A stretch of 64,000 bases of DNA from Zhongshania aliphaticivorans (GCF_001586255.1 NZ_CP014544.1:1333501-1397500); one strand, 5' to 3'; positions 9,144 to 18,916 are shown, counted from the first letter of the stretch. Notes: a model not told the origin generated them from the sequence alone. Made by a program: numbers and translations.

Positions 9144-10274
9144 ATGTCAGTATTTAAATCAAATTCATGCTTGCGCAAAATCGCCGCTGTTTGCAGCATT
9201 GCGCTGTTCGCTATCGCGCCGCTGGCCCAAGCTGAGCGCGTAAAAGACCTTGTTAACGTCGCTGGTGTACGTGACAACCAATTGGTCGGCTATGGCTTGG
9301 TGGTTGGCCTAAGTGGCACGGGTGATCAAACCAGCCAGGCGCAATTCACCATTCAAAGTATTCGCAATATGCTCACCGGCTTTGGTGTGCGTATTCCCGA
9401 CAATGTGAATCCCCAACTTAAGAACGTGGCGGCGGTTACCGTGCACGCCAGTTTGCCGGCGTTTGCCAAACCGGGCCAAACCTTGGATGTCACCGTATCG
9501 TCCATTGGTAATTCCGCCAGTCTGCGCGGTGGTAGTTTGTTGATGGCGCCGATGATGGGCGCAGACGGTCAAGTGTACGCAGTGGCACAAGGCAGTTTAC
9601 TGGTTGGCGGTTTGGGCGTATCGGGCAGCGATGGCTCTAGAGTCACGGTGAATATTCCCAGTGCAGGCCGCATACCAAACGGCGCGATTATCGAGCGGGC
9701 GGCGCCGAGCGCGATGTCATCTAACGGTGAAATTATGCTGAATTTAAAGAAAGCTGATTTCACCACCGCTCACCGCTTGGTAGAAGAAATTAACGCTAAA
9801 TTTGGTGCCGGCACCGCCAGTGCCATGGATTCCGCCACTGTTAAAGTACTCGGCCCTAGCAATGCCGACCGCAGTGTTACCTTTATTTCGATGTTGGAGA
9901 CCTTGGAAATTACGCCCGCCGAGACGATTGCGAGGGTGGTGGTTAACTCCCGCACGGGCACCATTGTTATTGGTGGCAATGTGCGGGTTATGCCTGCGGC
10001 GGTGACTCACGGATCGTTAACAGTATCGATTACCGAGCGGGTTGATATTAGCCAGCCCGGCGCCTTTAGTGGCGGTCAAACCGTGGCGGCGCAAGAGTCG
10101 AGTATCGACGTGCAGGAAACTGGCTCGAGAATGTTTTTACTGGATGCCGGGGTGACCCTAGAAGAAATTGTTAAAGCCATTAATAAAGTGGGTGCGGCGC
10201 CCAGCGACTTGGTGGCCATTCTTGAAGCCCTAGACCAAGCCGGTGCCTTGCGCGCCGAGCTGTTAGTGATTTAA
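9144..10274 (+). CDS. flgI: Flagellar P-ring protein FlgI
   Basis: FlgI forms the periplasmic P-ring. The frame is open upstream to 9090, but that part overlaps flgH. The ATG at 9144 follows GAGGA at 9131-9135 and leads directly into a Sec signal peptide (hydrophobic residues about 12-27, cleavage after AQA). The mature protein begins [20 protein letters not shown], the canonical start. The total of 376 residues is family-typical. Conserved blocks GLSGTGDQT and [20 protein letters not shown] are present. The chaperone flgA lies at 3003. Confidence 0.96.
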   Translation: MSVFKSNSCLRKIAAVCSIALFAIAPLAQAERVKDLVNVAGVRDNQLVGYGLVVGLSGTGDQTSQAQFTIQSIRNMLTGFGVRIPDNVNPQLKNVAAVTVHASLPAFAKPGQTLDVTVSSIGNSASLRGGSLLMAPMMGADGQVYAVAQGSLLVGGLGVSGSDGSRVTVNIPSAGRIPNGAIIERAAPSAMSSNGEIMLNLKKADFTTAHRLVEEINAKFGAGTASAMDSATVKVLGPSNADRSVTFISMLETLEITPAETIARVVVNSRTGTIVIGGNVRVMPAAVTHGSLTVSITERVDISQPGAFSGGQTVAAQESSIDVQETGSRMFLLDAGVTLEEIVKAINKVGAAPSDLVAILEALDQAGALRAELLVI

Positions 10275-10287
10275 AGGAAGCACGGCA

Positions 10288-10731
10288 ATGGACGTTAAAG
10301 CCAGTAGCAATTACCACGACTTTTCAGGTTTGGCCTCCTTGCGTAAAGACGCCACCGAAAATGCCGAAGAGGCGATTGCCCCTGTTGCCAAGCAATTTGA
10401 AGCGCTGTTTTTGCAAATGATGTTAAAAAGCATGCGCGCTGGTGTGCCTGAGGGCGGCTTGTTCTCTGATGAAAGCACCAAAATGTATGAAGAAATGCTC
10501 GACAGCCAGTTGTCGGTCACCCTTGCTGAGCAGGGCGGGATTGGCATGGCCGACTCAATTTCGGCGCAGTTACGGGGGCCGACTGCCGCTACTAACGCAA
10601 AGAGCGCAGATAGTGGCGGGTCGGGTATGAGTGGCGAGGGCGCAGCCTTGCGCAGCAAGCTGCAACAGCTTAGCAAGCAAAGCCACAATAGCAGTATTCA
10701 AGATTTCAGTTTGTCTGCCGATAAACTGTAA
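10288..10731 (+). CDS. flgJ: Short FlgJ: rod-binding domain only
   Basis: FlgJ is the rod scaffold or cap protein. The N-terminal rod-binding region is clear at about residues 35-90 (AKQFEALFLQMMLKSMRAG, GLFSDESTKMYEEMLDSQLS). The protein ends at 147 residues after a Ser/Gly/Ala-rich tail. FlgJ of most enterics and pseudomonads is about 300-400 residues and has a C-terminal beta-N-acetylglucosaminidase domain that opens the peptidoglycan; that domain is absent here. The stop is followed directly by flgK and no out-of-frame remnant lies between them, so this is a complete single-domain form, not a recent truncation. Confidence 0.92.
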   Translation: MDVKASSNYHDFSGLASLRKDATENAEEAIAPVAKQFEALFLQMMLKSMRAGVPEGGLFSDESTKMYEEMLDSQLSVTLAEQGGIGMADSISAQLRGPTAATNAKSADSGGSGMSGEGAALRSKLQQLSKQSHNSSIQDFSLSADKL

Positions 10732-10750
10732 ATGAATTAAGGGGTAACAC

Positions 10751-12640
10751 ATGGGTGACATGCTAGGTAATGCCCTGTCGGCACTGGTGTCGTATCAGCG
10801 CGCGCTGGCCACCACCAGTCACAATATTGCCAATGCTGACACTGAGGGTTATAGCCGTCAGCGGGTTGATTTTGCCACGCGAGTACCGCAACAGCTGGGT
10901 AACACCACGATTGGTTCCGGGGTAAAAGTGTCCTCGGTAAGCCGGGTATACGATAATTTCACCGCAGGCCAGTTACGCAGTGCGCAGGCGGCGTTCTCGG
11001 CGGTGAATAATAGCTATCAGCTGGCTTCGCAATTAGATAACGCTTTGGCCGATCCCAATTTGGGTTTGGGCGCGTCCTTGTCGCGCTATTACAACAGTAT
11101 TCAAGGCGTGGCCGACGACCCATCCTCTATCTCATCTCGGCAACTGATGTTGGCCGAGGCCCAGGGCCTCGGCGACCGCTTCGCTGATTTGTCGGCCCAG
11201 CTCGACAGCCTTGGTCGCGAAGTGAATGTGCGTATTAGTACCTCAGTAAGCGATATCAATGATTTGGCCACTCAAATTGCCGATATTAATTTGCTCATCA
11301 GCGAATCCAGAGGCAAGTTCGGCACTACCCCAAATGATTTGTTAGACCAGCGGGATCAGGCGCTGTTGTCACTCAATGAATTAATTGGCATTAAATCGGT
11401 TGAGCAAAACGACGGCACGGTAAGTGTGTTTGTTGGCAATGGCGAAGCACTGGTACTAGGTGAGCGCACCATAAAAATGAATGCGGTGTCGAATGTCTTT
11501 GAACCCGGCCGAATTGAAGTCGCCATGGACATGGGTGGTGGTCAGGCGGTGATTAGCAGCAGTCTCAGTGGCGGCAGTTTGGGCGGCAGTTTGAACTTCC
11601 GTGACGGCCTGCTGAATGAAACTCGCAATGAACTGGGTCGTATTAGCTTGGCAGTAGCCAGCTCCATGAACGAGCAAAACCGCGCGGGTATTGATTTACG
11701 GGGTAACCAGGGCGGCGATCTGTTCTCGGTGCCGGATCCGGTCGTACATCGCAGCCTAAACAATACCAGCGCCACGCAAATGACGGCGCAAATCTCCGAC
11801 CTGTCCCAGGTGACTGGCAATAATGTATTAATGCGTTTTAACGGCACAAACTGGTCGTTTTTTGATGAGGCCAATGGCGCGCAGCTTAGCAGTGTAACGG
11901 GCACTGGCAGTGTCGCTGACCCATTTGAATATAAAGGCGTGCAATTTAGCTTAAATGGTCCCGCGGCGGCGGGTGACCAATTTGTATTGCGGCCCACTGA
12001 GGGCGCTGCCGCCGGATTAAAACTTGCGCTAACCGACCCTGCTGCCATCGCGGCGGCGGCTGCCACCCGCAGTTTAAGCGGTAGCAATAATATTGGTTCA
12101 GGCAGTATTAGTCAGACCAATATCGTTGACAGTGGCAATCCCAATTTGTTGGATAATGTTGATATTGAATTTTTGACGGCCACCACGTATCAAATTAATG
12201 GCAGCGGTAGCTTTAGTTATACGCCGGGCGCTGAGCTGAATATTAACGGCAATCAATTTGTGCTTAATGGCAGCCCCGTTGCGGGCGACCAATTTTTTAT
12301 CGGTGCCAATACCAATGCCGTGGGCGACAACCGCAATATTCTAAAACTGGCGGGTGCTGAAAACCTCAAGCTTCTTAATGGCGGCACGGTTAGTGTACAA
12401 GACGCAGTTAATGGTTTGGTTGGCGATATCGCAGTGGCTACGCGTAGTGCGCAGATTAATAAGCAATCCCAAGAAAACTTGCTGAGTCAAACCCGAGCGC
12501 GCTACGAGAGTGTGTCAGGGGTGAATTTAGACGAAGAGGCCGCCAACCTCCTTAAATTTCAGCAGGCCTATCAAGCCGCTGCTCAGGCCACCAGCATTGC
12601 CAATGATTTATTTCAGAACCTGATGAGTGCGTTTCGTTAA
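10751..12640 (+). CDS. flgK: Flagellar hook-filament junction protein FlgK (HAP1)
   Basis: FlgK is the first junction protein between hook and filament. The 629-residue protein opens with LGNALSALVSYQRALATTSH and NIANADTEGYSRQRVDF, the axial signature. It ends with the coiled C-terminal block (NLDEEAANLLKFQQAYQAAA, then QATSIANDLFQNLM). The central part (about residues 300-520) is long and rich in Asn, Gly and Ser, and probably forms exposed domains. It follows flgJ by 19 bp. It is a client of FlgN encoded at 2166. Confidence 0.96.
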   Translation: MGDMLGNALSALVSYQRALATTSHNIANADTEGYSRQRVDFATRVPQQLGNTTIGSGVKVSSVSRVYDNFTAGQLRSAQAAFSAVNNSYQLASQLDNALADPNLGLGASLSRYYNSIQGVADDPSSISSRQLMLAEAQGLGDRFADLSAQLDSLGREVNVRISTSVSDINDLATQIADINLLISESRGKFGTTPNDLLDQRDQALLSLNELIGIKSVEQNDGTVSVFVGNGEALVLGERTIKMNAVSNVFEPGRIEVAMDMGGGQAVISSSLSGGSLGGSLNFRDGLLNETRNELGRISLAVASSMNEQNRAGIDLRGNQGGDLFSVPDPVVHRSLNNTSATQMTAQISDLSQVTGNNVLMRFNGTNWSFFDEANGAQLSSVTGTGSVADPFEYKGVQFSLNGPAAAGDQFVLRPTEGAAAGLKLALTDPAAIAAAAATRSLSGSNNIGSGSISQTNIVDSGNPNLLDNVDIEFLTATTYQINGSGSFSYTPGAELNINGNQFVLNGSPVAGDQFFIGANTNAVGDNRNILKLAGAENLKLLNGGTVSVQDAVNGLVGDIAVATRSAQINKQSQENLLSQTRARYESVSGVNLDEEAANLLKFQQAYQAAAQATSIANDLFQNLMSAFR

Positions 12641-12653
12641 ATAAGGCGCTAAT

Positions 12654-12670
12654 GCCTCACTAAATGAGGC
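12654..12670 (+). repeat. Small hairpin between flgK and flgL
   Basis: GCCTCA (12654-12659), a five-base loop and TGAGGC (12665-12670) form a perfect 6-bp stem in the 69-bp flgK-flgL spacer. No T-run follows, so it is not a typical intrinsic terminator. It may be an mRNA-stabilising or processing structure that adjusts flgL level, which is inference. Confidence 0.4.
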
Positions 12671-12709
12671 CAGACGCAGTGTAGCGGATATGACACAGAG
12701 AGTAGACGT

Positions 12710-13903
12710 ATGAGAATCTCCACCAGTCAGCTATATGCCAATGGGGTTAATAGCATGTTGAGCCAGCAGGCCAAACTGTCTAAAACCCAGTTGCAGGTTG
12801 CCACCGGCCAAAAAATTCTCACCCCCTCCGACGACCCCGTTGGTAGCGTGCGCAGTCTTGAGTTGACCCGGGCCAAAGAAAAAACCGAACAATACGAGCG
12901 CAATGGCAACCTCCTCGACAGTAGGCTGCGTTTAGAAGAGAGTATTGTGAGTAATAGTGTCGACGTTTTGCAGCGGGTGCGGGAGTTGTCGGTGCAAGCC
13001 AATAACGCCACTCAGAGCAATGAGTCGCGTCAGTCCATTGCCTTTGAACTGCGTCAACAGCTCGATAATTTACTCAGCTATGCCAACACTAAAGACAGCA
13101 GCGGTCATTTTATCTTCGCCGGCTACCAAGAGGGTAGTTCACCCTTTTCCAAAACGGCGGGAGGTTATGTGTATAACGGCGACGATGGTCAGCGTCAATT
13201 GCAAGTTGGCCCCGCGCGCAGTCTGCCAGATGGCGACCCCGGCTCAGAAGTGTTTATGAATATCCTTAATGGCAATGGCAAATTTCAAACCGGAAGTAAC
13301 CCTGCCAATACAGGGAGCGCAGTGATTGACGCTGGTAGCGTCACCGACCTGGGGCAGTTTAATCGCGAAACCTTTACCGTTCGTTTTACCAGCTCAAGTC
13401 AATACGAGGTGCTTAATGCTGGCGGCGCCGTGGTCAGCAGTGCGGCCTACCAAGATGGTGGTGATATTAGCGTAGGCGGGATGTCGGTTAAAATTAAAGG
13501 ACCTGCGGCTGCCGGTGACGAATTCACCATCGCGCCCGCCCAGCGCCAAGATTTGTTTTCCATGGTCGAGGCGCTGGCAGTCTCTCTAGAAACACCGCGC
13601 AATAGCAATAGTGGTCGCGCCTTGCAAAACAGTGAAATTAATACCGCGATTAGCAATATCGATCAGGCGATGGATCACTTGATTAACAAGCAAACCGGCA
13701 TAGGCTCGCGCCTGCAGTCACTCGAGCGGCAAACCGATATTAATGCTGGCGCCAGCCTGCAAATCGCCGAGAATCTAAGCTTAGTGAATGACCTAGACTA
13801 TGCGGAAGCTATTTCACGCTTCAGCCAGCAGCAAGCGGCATTGCAGGCCGCCCAGCAAGCGTTTAGTAAGGTACAGGGCTTGTCCTTGTTTAATTACTTG
13901 TAG
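12710..13903 (+). CDS. flgL: Flagellar hook-filament junction protein FlgL (HAP3)
   Basis: FlgL is the second junction protein, related to flagellin. The 397-residue product starts MRISTSQLYANGVNSMLSQQ and has flagellin-like N-terminal helices (LQVATGQKILTPSDDPVGSV, near residues 29-48). It ends with the flagellin-like C-terminal helix (LDYAEAISRFSQQQAALQAA). Length is normal for marine gammaproteobacteria. It is the last gene of the flgB-flgL run. No flagellin gene follows; the spacer to flhA carries tandem repeats instead. Confidence 0.95.
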   Translation: MRISTSQLYANGVNSMLSQQAKLSKTQLQVATGQKILTPSDDPVGSVRSLELTRAKEKTEQYERNGNLLDSRLRLEESIVSNSVDVLQRVRELSVQANNATQSNESRQSIAFELRQQLDNLLSYANTKDSSGHFIFAGYQEGSSPFSKTAGGYVYNGDDGQRQLQVGPARSLPDGDPGSEVFMNILNGNGKFQTGSNPANTGSAVIDAGSVTDLGQFNRETFTVRFTSSSQYEVLNAGGAVVSSAAYQDGGDISVGGMSVKIKGPAAAGDEFTIAPAQRQDLFSMVEALAVSLETPRNSNSGRALQNSEINTAISNIDQAMDHLINKQTGIGSRLQSLERQTDINAGASLQIAENLSLVNDLDYAEAISRFSQQQAALQAAQQAFSKVQGLSLFNYL

Positions 13904-14040
13904 AGGCTAACGGTCAGCATCCCGGTCGAGATGTTTGAAGGACGACGCTAAGTAGGGTCTGGCCAATACTGCTTTTGGAATTATATCTGCGTTCGCTAGC
14001 ATTAATACGTAAGTGACAGGTCTGCCCCTGCTGAGATGGA

Positions 14041-14275
14041 CCCTTGCCTTCGCAGGGGTGACCGGTTTCGTTGTGGCTGCCTAGGCGAGAATTCGTCGCA
14101 ATGGGCGTGACCTTCACTCTGTTACTTGACTGGACCCCAGCTTTCGCAGGGTGACCGGTTTTGTTGTGGCTGCCTAGGCGAGAATTCGTCGCAATGGGCG
14201 CGACCTTCACTCTGTTACTTGACTGGGCTCCAGCTTTTGCAGGGGTGACCGGTTTAGTCGTGGCTGTCTGGGAGC
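14041..14275. repeat. Approximately 94-bp tandem repeat of the PAKAGVQ type
   Basis: The segment starting ACCGGTTT recurs at 14061, 14154 and 14248, giving periods of 93 and 94 bp. Two nearly identical full units are followed by a third that decays after about 30 bp. The units differ by a few substitutions and one G missing in a G-run. Each junction carries the CACCCCTGCGAAAGCTGGGG-type motif (seen on the minus strand), whose translation reads TPAKAGVQ or similar. This motif is familiar as a dispersed non-coding repeat in many proteobacteria. The 518-bp flgL-flhA spacer (13904-14421) otherwise shows no gene. Confidence 0.85.
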
Positions 14276-14421
14276 GGCTTTCACGCTGTTGTTTGAATAT
14301 ACTGCTTAGTAGCGCTTTTCCTCCTATATCGCAAGTTGGCCCTGTTGTTGCAATTACTCCCGGTAACGACGAAATTTTGGCGCTTTTGCGCGCTGAGAAA
14401 TCCATCTTAAAGAGAGTGGGT

Positions 14422-16536
14422 ATGGCAGCAGCGACACAAACTATTGCAAGGAATGGCTGGCTGGAGAAAGTTGCCAGTAGTGGCGTTGGCGTGCTCGTCA
14501 TGCTTATTGCGTGCCTCGGGATGCTGGTTATCCCAATGCCGCCATTTCTGCTCGATTTACTGTTTACCTTCAATATTGCCCTGTCGCTCGTCATTATTCT
14601 GGCGGTGATTTACGTCGAACGGCCCATTGATTTTTCGGTATTCCCGACGGTATTGCTGCTCGCGACCTTGTTGCGCTTGTCACTGAATGTCGCCTCAACT
14701 CGAGTGGTATTGCTCGAAGGCCACACTGGTCCCGGCGCGGCGGGTAAAGTAATTGAGTCCTTTGGTGAATTTGTTATTGGCGGCAATTATGTTGTCGGTA
14801 TTGTCGTTTTCATTATCTTGGTTGTTATTAATTTTGTGGTGGTCACCAAGGGCGCGGGCCGTGTGTCAGAAGTCACCGCCAGATTTACCCTAGACGCGAT
14901 GCCCGGTAAGCAAATGGCTATCGACTCGGATTTAAATGCGGGGCTATTAAATCAGGAAGAGGCTAGTCGGCGTCGGGAAGAAGTGCGCACTGAAGCGGAT
15001 TTCTACGGCTCTATGGACGGTGCCAGCAAGTTTGTGCGCGGCGACGCCGTTGCTGGCATTATGATTCTGTTCATCAATGTTATCGGTGGCCTGGGTGTGG
15101 GCATGAGCCAGCATGGTCTGAGCTTTGATCAGGCCATGCATAATTATACCTTGTTGACGATTGGTGACGGTTTGGTGGCGCAGCTACCGTCCTTGCTGCT
15201 GTCGACCGCCGTGGCGATTATTGTTACTCGTATTTCGCGTCCCCAGAATATGGGCGAGCAGATGGCTAGCCAGATGTTTGCCAATCCCAATGTCTTGTAT
15301 TTGTCGGCGACCTTAATGGCCTTAATTGGCGTTATTCCCGGTATGCCTAATTTGGTGTTTTTAATGCTCGCTGCAGCTTGTGGTGGCAGCGGCTGGTGGC
15401 TGCAAAATAAGAAGAAAAATGCCCAGGAATTTGTAGCCGACGAGGAGTCGGGTGAAGACGTGGCAGCGGCGCCCCGCGAACCCAGCGAATTGAGCTGGGA
15501 TGAAGTGACGCATATGGACGTGGTGAGCCTGGAAGTGGGCTATCGCCTAATTCCCTTGGTAGACCGCAATCAAGGCGGGGAATTAATCGGCCGGATTACT
15601 GGGGTACGTAAAAAACTCTCTAAGGATTTGGGCTTTCTGATTCAACCGGTTCACATCCGCGATAATTTGGAGCTGTCACCAGGAAGTTACCGCATTCAGC
15701 TATTGGGCGACACCATTGCCCAGGGCGATATTCAGGTTGGCAAAGACTTGGCAATTAATCCCGGCGGCGCTCAGCCCGGCTTACGGGGCGCGACCACGAA
15801 AGACCCGGCCTTTGGTATGGAGGCAATTTGGATTGACTCTAGTCAGCGCGATCAGGCGCAAACCATGGGTTATACGGTGGTTGATCCCTGTACGGTTATC
15901 GCTACTCATCTCAGTCAAGTGATTAAACAGCACGCGCACGAATTATTGGGGCATGAAGAGGTGCAACAGCTCTTAGATAGATTAGCCAAAACGGATCCTC
16001 GCTTGGTAGAGAATGTAGTGCCCAAACAATTGCCGCTCAGTATTGTGGTTAGGGTTCTGCAGAACTTGCTAAAAGAGGGGGTTTCGATCCGCAGTATACG
16101 AATGATCGCCGAAAGTTTGGCGGAGCAGGCACCGCGTAGCAAGAACCCTGACGAATTATTGGAGGGTGTTCGAGTGGCTTTGGGGCGAATGATTGTTCAA
16201 GAAATCAATGGCTTAGATGATGAATTGCCGGTTTCTGCGCTGGATGCTGATCTGGAACAGTTGTTGCAAGATATGCTCAGAGGCAGTTCTGGTGCGGTTG
16301 GTTTGGAGCCCGGTATTGCGGAGCGATTACAAAATGAATTGGCCGATTTCAGCCATCGTCAGGAGTTATCAGGTCAGCCTGCGGTAGTGCTGGTGTCACC
16401 GTCGATACGGGCTTGGTTATCGCGCTTTACCCGGCGTAGTGTTCCTGGCTTATCGGTGTTGTCGTATAACGAGGTACCAGATAGCAAGCAGGTGCGTTTG
16501 CTGTCTACCATTGGGCAACAGGCGCGCTTAGCGTAA
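14422..16536 (+). CDS. flhA: Flagellar biosynthesis protein FlhA
   Basis: FlhA is the major inner-membrane component of the flagellar type III export gate; its cytoplasmic domain docks export chaperones. The frame is open back to 14161, but that extension is translated repeat DNA. The ATG at 14422 follows AGAGAGTGGG and gives 704 residues, the family length. Eight membrane segments occupy about residues 20-330. The FHIPEP-family signature is visible (ERPIDFSVFPTVLLLATLLR, then LSLNVASTR), as is the conserved loop GAGRVSEVTARFTLDAMPGK. flhB, often next to flhA, is not in this window. The gene starts an flhA-flhF-fleN-fliA run. Confidence 0.97.
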   Translation: MAAATQTIARNGWLEKVASSGVGVLVMLIACLGMLVIPMPPFLLDLLFTFNIALSLVIILAVIYVERPIDFSVFPTVLLLATLLRLSLNVASTRVVLLEGHTGPGAAGKVIESFGEFVIGGNYVVGIVVFIILVVINFVVVTKGAGRVSEVTARFTLDAMPGKQMAIDSDLNAGLLNQEEASRRREEVRTEADFYGSMDGASKFVRGDAVAGIMILFINVIGGLGVGMSQHGLSFDQAMHNYTLLTIGDGLVAQLPSLLLSTAVAIIVTRISRPQNMGEQMASQMFANPNVLYLSATLMALIGVIPGMPNLVFLMLAAACGGSGWWLQNKKKNAQEFVADEESGEDVAAAPREPSELSWDEVTHMDVVSLEVGYRLIPLVDRNQGGELIGRITGVRKKLSKDLGFLIQPVHIRDNLELSPGSYRIQLLGDTIAQGDIQVGKDLAINPGGAQPGLRGATTKDPAFGMEAIWIDSSQRDQAQTMGYTVVDPCTVIATHLSQVIKQHAHELLGHEEVQQLLDRLAKTDPRLVENVVPKQLPLSIVVRVLQNLLKEGVSIRSIRMIAESLAEQAPRSKNPDELLEGVRVALGRMIVQEINGLDDELPVSALDADLEQLLQDMLRGSSGAVGLEPGIAERLQNELADFSHRQELSGQPAVVLVSPSIRAWLSRFTRRSVPGLSVLSYNEVPDSKQVRLLSTIGQQARLA

Positions 16537-16560
16537 AACGCGGCTTGTAGGAGAATGAGT

Positions 16561-17958
16561 ATGCAAGTAAAGAAATATCGTGCTGCCGACAGCCAGCAAG
16601 CCATGCGCTTAGTGCGAGCTGCCCACGGCCCAGATGCGGTTATTCTGGATTTTCATACTATAGATGGCGGGGTCGAGGTGGTTGTAAGCCTTGATGACAG
16701 CAGCGATTCTATGATGGCGCCGTCGCAAAATATGCCGACTGAAACTGCCGCGCAGCAGATGGCCAGACAAATTACCCAACAGTTTGCACCGGCGCAGGCC
16801 CCAGCGCCACGCCGAGAGCGCACGGCGCTCGATGCCTTATTTGATCGCCAAAAGAAGGCGACAGCATCGGCCGAGCTGCCGATGGCTGAACGCCAAAATC
16901 TTGGCGTGAGTGCACCCCAGCATCACCAAAGTGAGACCACTGCGCCGCAAGCGAGTCAGAGTCCCCAGCTGGCGTGGTCGCAAAAAGATGAATTACTTAC
17001 CCTTAAACAAGAATTGTCGTCGATGAAATCCATGCTGATGGATCAGCTCAAGGGTCACAATTGGCAGCAAGCCAGTTATAAGGCGCCAGAGCAGCGTGAG
17101 TTGAACACTTATTTGGCCAGTTTGGATTTAGACCCCAGCTTAGGGCGTCGCTTATGCGCAGAGATACCGGGGGACGAGAGCGATGCGCTACAGCGTGAAA
17201 TTCTCAAAATGCTGCTAATCAAACAGCTGCCAACCATGACGCCAGCCAGCGCCGGTGCAGTGTGCCTGGTAGGCCCCCAAGGCGCAGGTAAAACCACAAC
17301 CATCGCTAAAATAGCCGCCCAGCACGTCTTAACTCATGGTCGCGACGGCATTGCGATATTGACGACGGATGTCGCTAGAGTGGGCGCCCAGGAGCAGCTT
17401 CGAGCCTATGGTCGTATTTTGCAAATTCCAGTGCATACGGCAGTCGACCTCGAAGAGGCGGTTAAAACCTATCGCATTTTGCGCAAGAAAAAATTGGTTT
17501 TGATCGATACCGCCGGCATGTCCTTTCGCGACAGCCGAGGTATAAATGAATTGCAGCAATTGACTGGGGCTATGCAAGATGTGCAAGTGTTTGTCACCGT
17601 GCCAGCCGACGCAGAGGCCTATGTGCAAAGCGAGATAATTGATGCCTATGCGCCACTGGCACCACTGGGCGCAATTGTGACGCGCATCGATGAGGCTATG
17701 CGCTTGGGGGGGGTGATTTCAAACTTGATTCAACATCGCCTGCCGGTGGCGTGGTGTGCCAATGGCCCCAAAGTTCCACAAAATCTGTCTGCGGCGGATG
17801 GTGCTAAACTTGTGAACATGGCGGTGCGCATGGCGCGGGCCTTTGAGCTAAAGCGCGGGCCAGAAATTGAGCATCAACCTGCGCTCGCTGAGGCTGCTCA
17901 GCAAAACGCAAATATTGCGCCAATGGCTGTGCGGGGTGGTTTGAGTTTACGGGTGTAA
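16561..17958 (+). CDS. flhF: Flagellar biosynthesis GTPase FlhF
   Basis: FlhF is an SRP-family GTPase that places the new flagellum at the cell pole. The AGGAG at 16549-16553 is 7 bp before the ATG at 16561 but only 1 bp before the in-frame ATG at 16555, so 16561 is chosen, giving 465 residues. Domains are an N-terminal B region (residues 1-40, VKKYRAADSQQAMRLVRAAH), a long low-complexity linker, an N domain and the G domain. GTPase motifs are GPQGAGKTTTIAKIAA (G1), DTAGM (G3) and TRIDEA (G4, usually TKxD in the family). It works with FleN encoded downstream. Confidence 0.96.
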   Translation: MQVKKYRAADSQQAMRLVRAAHGPDAVILDFHTIDGGVEVVVSLDDSSDSMMAPSQNMPTETAAQQMARQITQQFAPAQAPAPRRERTALDALFDRQKKATASAELPMAERQNLGVSAPQHHQSETTAPQASQSPQLAWSQKDELLTLKQELSSMKSMLMDQLKGHNWQQASYKAPEQRELNTYLASLDLDPSLGRRLCAEIPGDESDALQREILKMLLIKQLPTMTPASAGAVCLVGPQGAGKTTTIAKIAAQHVLTHGRDGIAILTTDVARVGAQEQLRAYGRILQIPVHTAVDLEEAVKTYRILRKKKLVLIDTAGMSFRDSRGINELQQLTGAMQDVQVFVTVPADAEAYVQSEIIDAYAPLAPLGAIVTRIDEAMRLGGVISNLIQHRLPVAWCANGPKVPQNLSAADGAKLVNMAVRMARAFELKRGPEIEHQPALAEAAQQNANIAPMAVRGGLSLRV

Positions 17959-18076
17959 CGGCGCCCGACAGATGTGCTTGGAAATTCAGGTTTAGTGCGG
18001 GCTTATGCGTAGAGTATTTTTGCCGGTACGGGCCTAAAATAAGCTGCGATGTTGTTTACGGGAGAATGATAATTAG

Positions 18077-18916
18077 ATGAGCGCAGTAAAAGTAATAGCG
18101 GTAAGCAGTGGTAAGGGTGGGGTGGGTAAAACCAATGTTTCGGTTAATCTAGCCTGTCAATTAGCGCGTCGTGGCCGCCGTGTACTGTTGATGGACGCAG
18201 ACCTAGGTTTGGCAAACGTCGATATCATGCTGGGTTTGCGTCCGAAATGGAATTTGTCTCATGTGTTGGATGGCCAATGTGCAATTCAAGATATTCTCGT
18301 TCCAGGACCAGTGGGTATTACGATTATTCCGGCTGCGTCGGGAGTCAAGAAAATGGCAGATTTGGGTACCGACCAACACGCCGCCATTGTTCGTTCGCTC
18401 AGTGAATTAAAGGACGATTACGACGTATTAATCGTCGATACTGCCGCTGGTATTTCCGATAGCGTAGTGACTTTTTGTCGCGCCAGCCAATATGTCATGG
18501 TGGTTGTTACTGATGAGCTAACGTCCATGGCCGACGCCTACGCGCTGATTAAAGTTATGAATCGTGACGCGGGTATTCGGCGGTTTAAAGTATTGCGCAA
18601 TATGGTGGACAGTCATGATCAAGCCCGCGATGGCTTTGAGCGACTTAACGAAGTGGCACGGCGTTTTTTAGACGTTAGTCTAGAGTTTGCCGGGTTTATT
18701 CCTCGCGACCCCTATTTAATAAAGGCCGACTCACGGCAACAGGCCGTGAGTGACTTGTATCCTGGTGCTGAATCTTCACTCGCCTTTCGCAAGTTGGCGG
18801 AGACCGTCGATAAGTGGGAGGGGCCCGCCGGACCGAGTGGCAATATTGAATTTTTTGTTGACCGAATGTTTGGTAATGCAAGTACTGCAGAGTCTACGGC
18901 GGGAGTGCCAATGTGA
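18077..18916 (+). CDS. fleN: Flagellar number regulator FleN/FlhG (MinD-like ATPase)
   Basis: FleN/FlhG is a MinD/ParA-type ATPase that limits flagellar number by restraining the RpoN-dependent flagellar activator and by opposing FlhF. The 279-residue protein has the deviant Walker A motif SSGKGGVGKTNVSVNLA at residues 10-26. Switch I region DADLGLANVDIMLGL and Walker B region VLIVDTAAGISDSVV follow. A 118-bp gap separates it from flhF; a GGGAG sequence is about 12 bp before the ATG. Its last bases overlap the fliA start by 4 bp. The name flhG is equally valid. Confidence 0.95.
   Translation: MSAVKVIAVSSGKGGVGKTNVSVNLACQLARRGRRVLLMDADLGLANVDIMLGLRPKWNLSHVLDGQCAIQDILVPGPVGITIIPAASGVKKMADLGTDQHAAIVRSLSELKDDYDVLIVDTAAGISDSVVTFCRASQYVMVVVTDELTSMADAYALIKVMNRDAGIRRFKVLRNMVDSHDQARDGFERLNEVARRFLDVSLEFAGFIPRDPYLIKADSRQQAVSDLYPGAESSLAFRKLAETVDKWEGPAGPSGNIEFFVDRMFGNASTAESTAGVPM

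Noticed and set aside
13947-13967. A sigma54-like TGGCCAATACTGC before flhA
   Set aside because: The GG-to-GC spacing is 8 rather than 10 bases and the core bases differ.
14161-14421. An 87-codon N-terminal extension of FlhA
   Set aside because: It reads through the repeat; the ATG at 14422 has a ribosome site and gives the family length.
13914-14594. A 226-codon minus-strand frame with repeated TPAKAGVQ segments
   Set aside because: It is translated tandem-repeat DNA overlapping the flhA start; it has no ribosome site and no family.
18063-18077. A five-codon upstream frame (ATG ATA ATT AGA TGA) overlapping the fleN start
   Set aside because: Its ribosome site would be only 1 base from its ATG, so translation is unlikely; it probably arose by chance.
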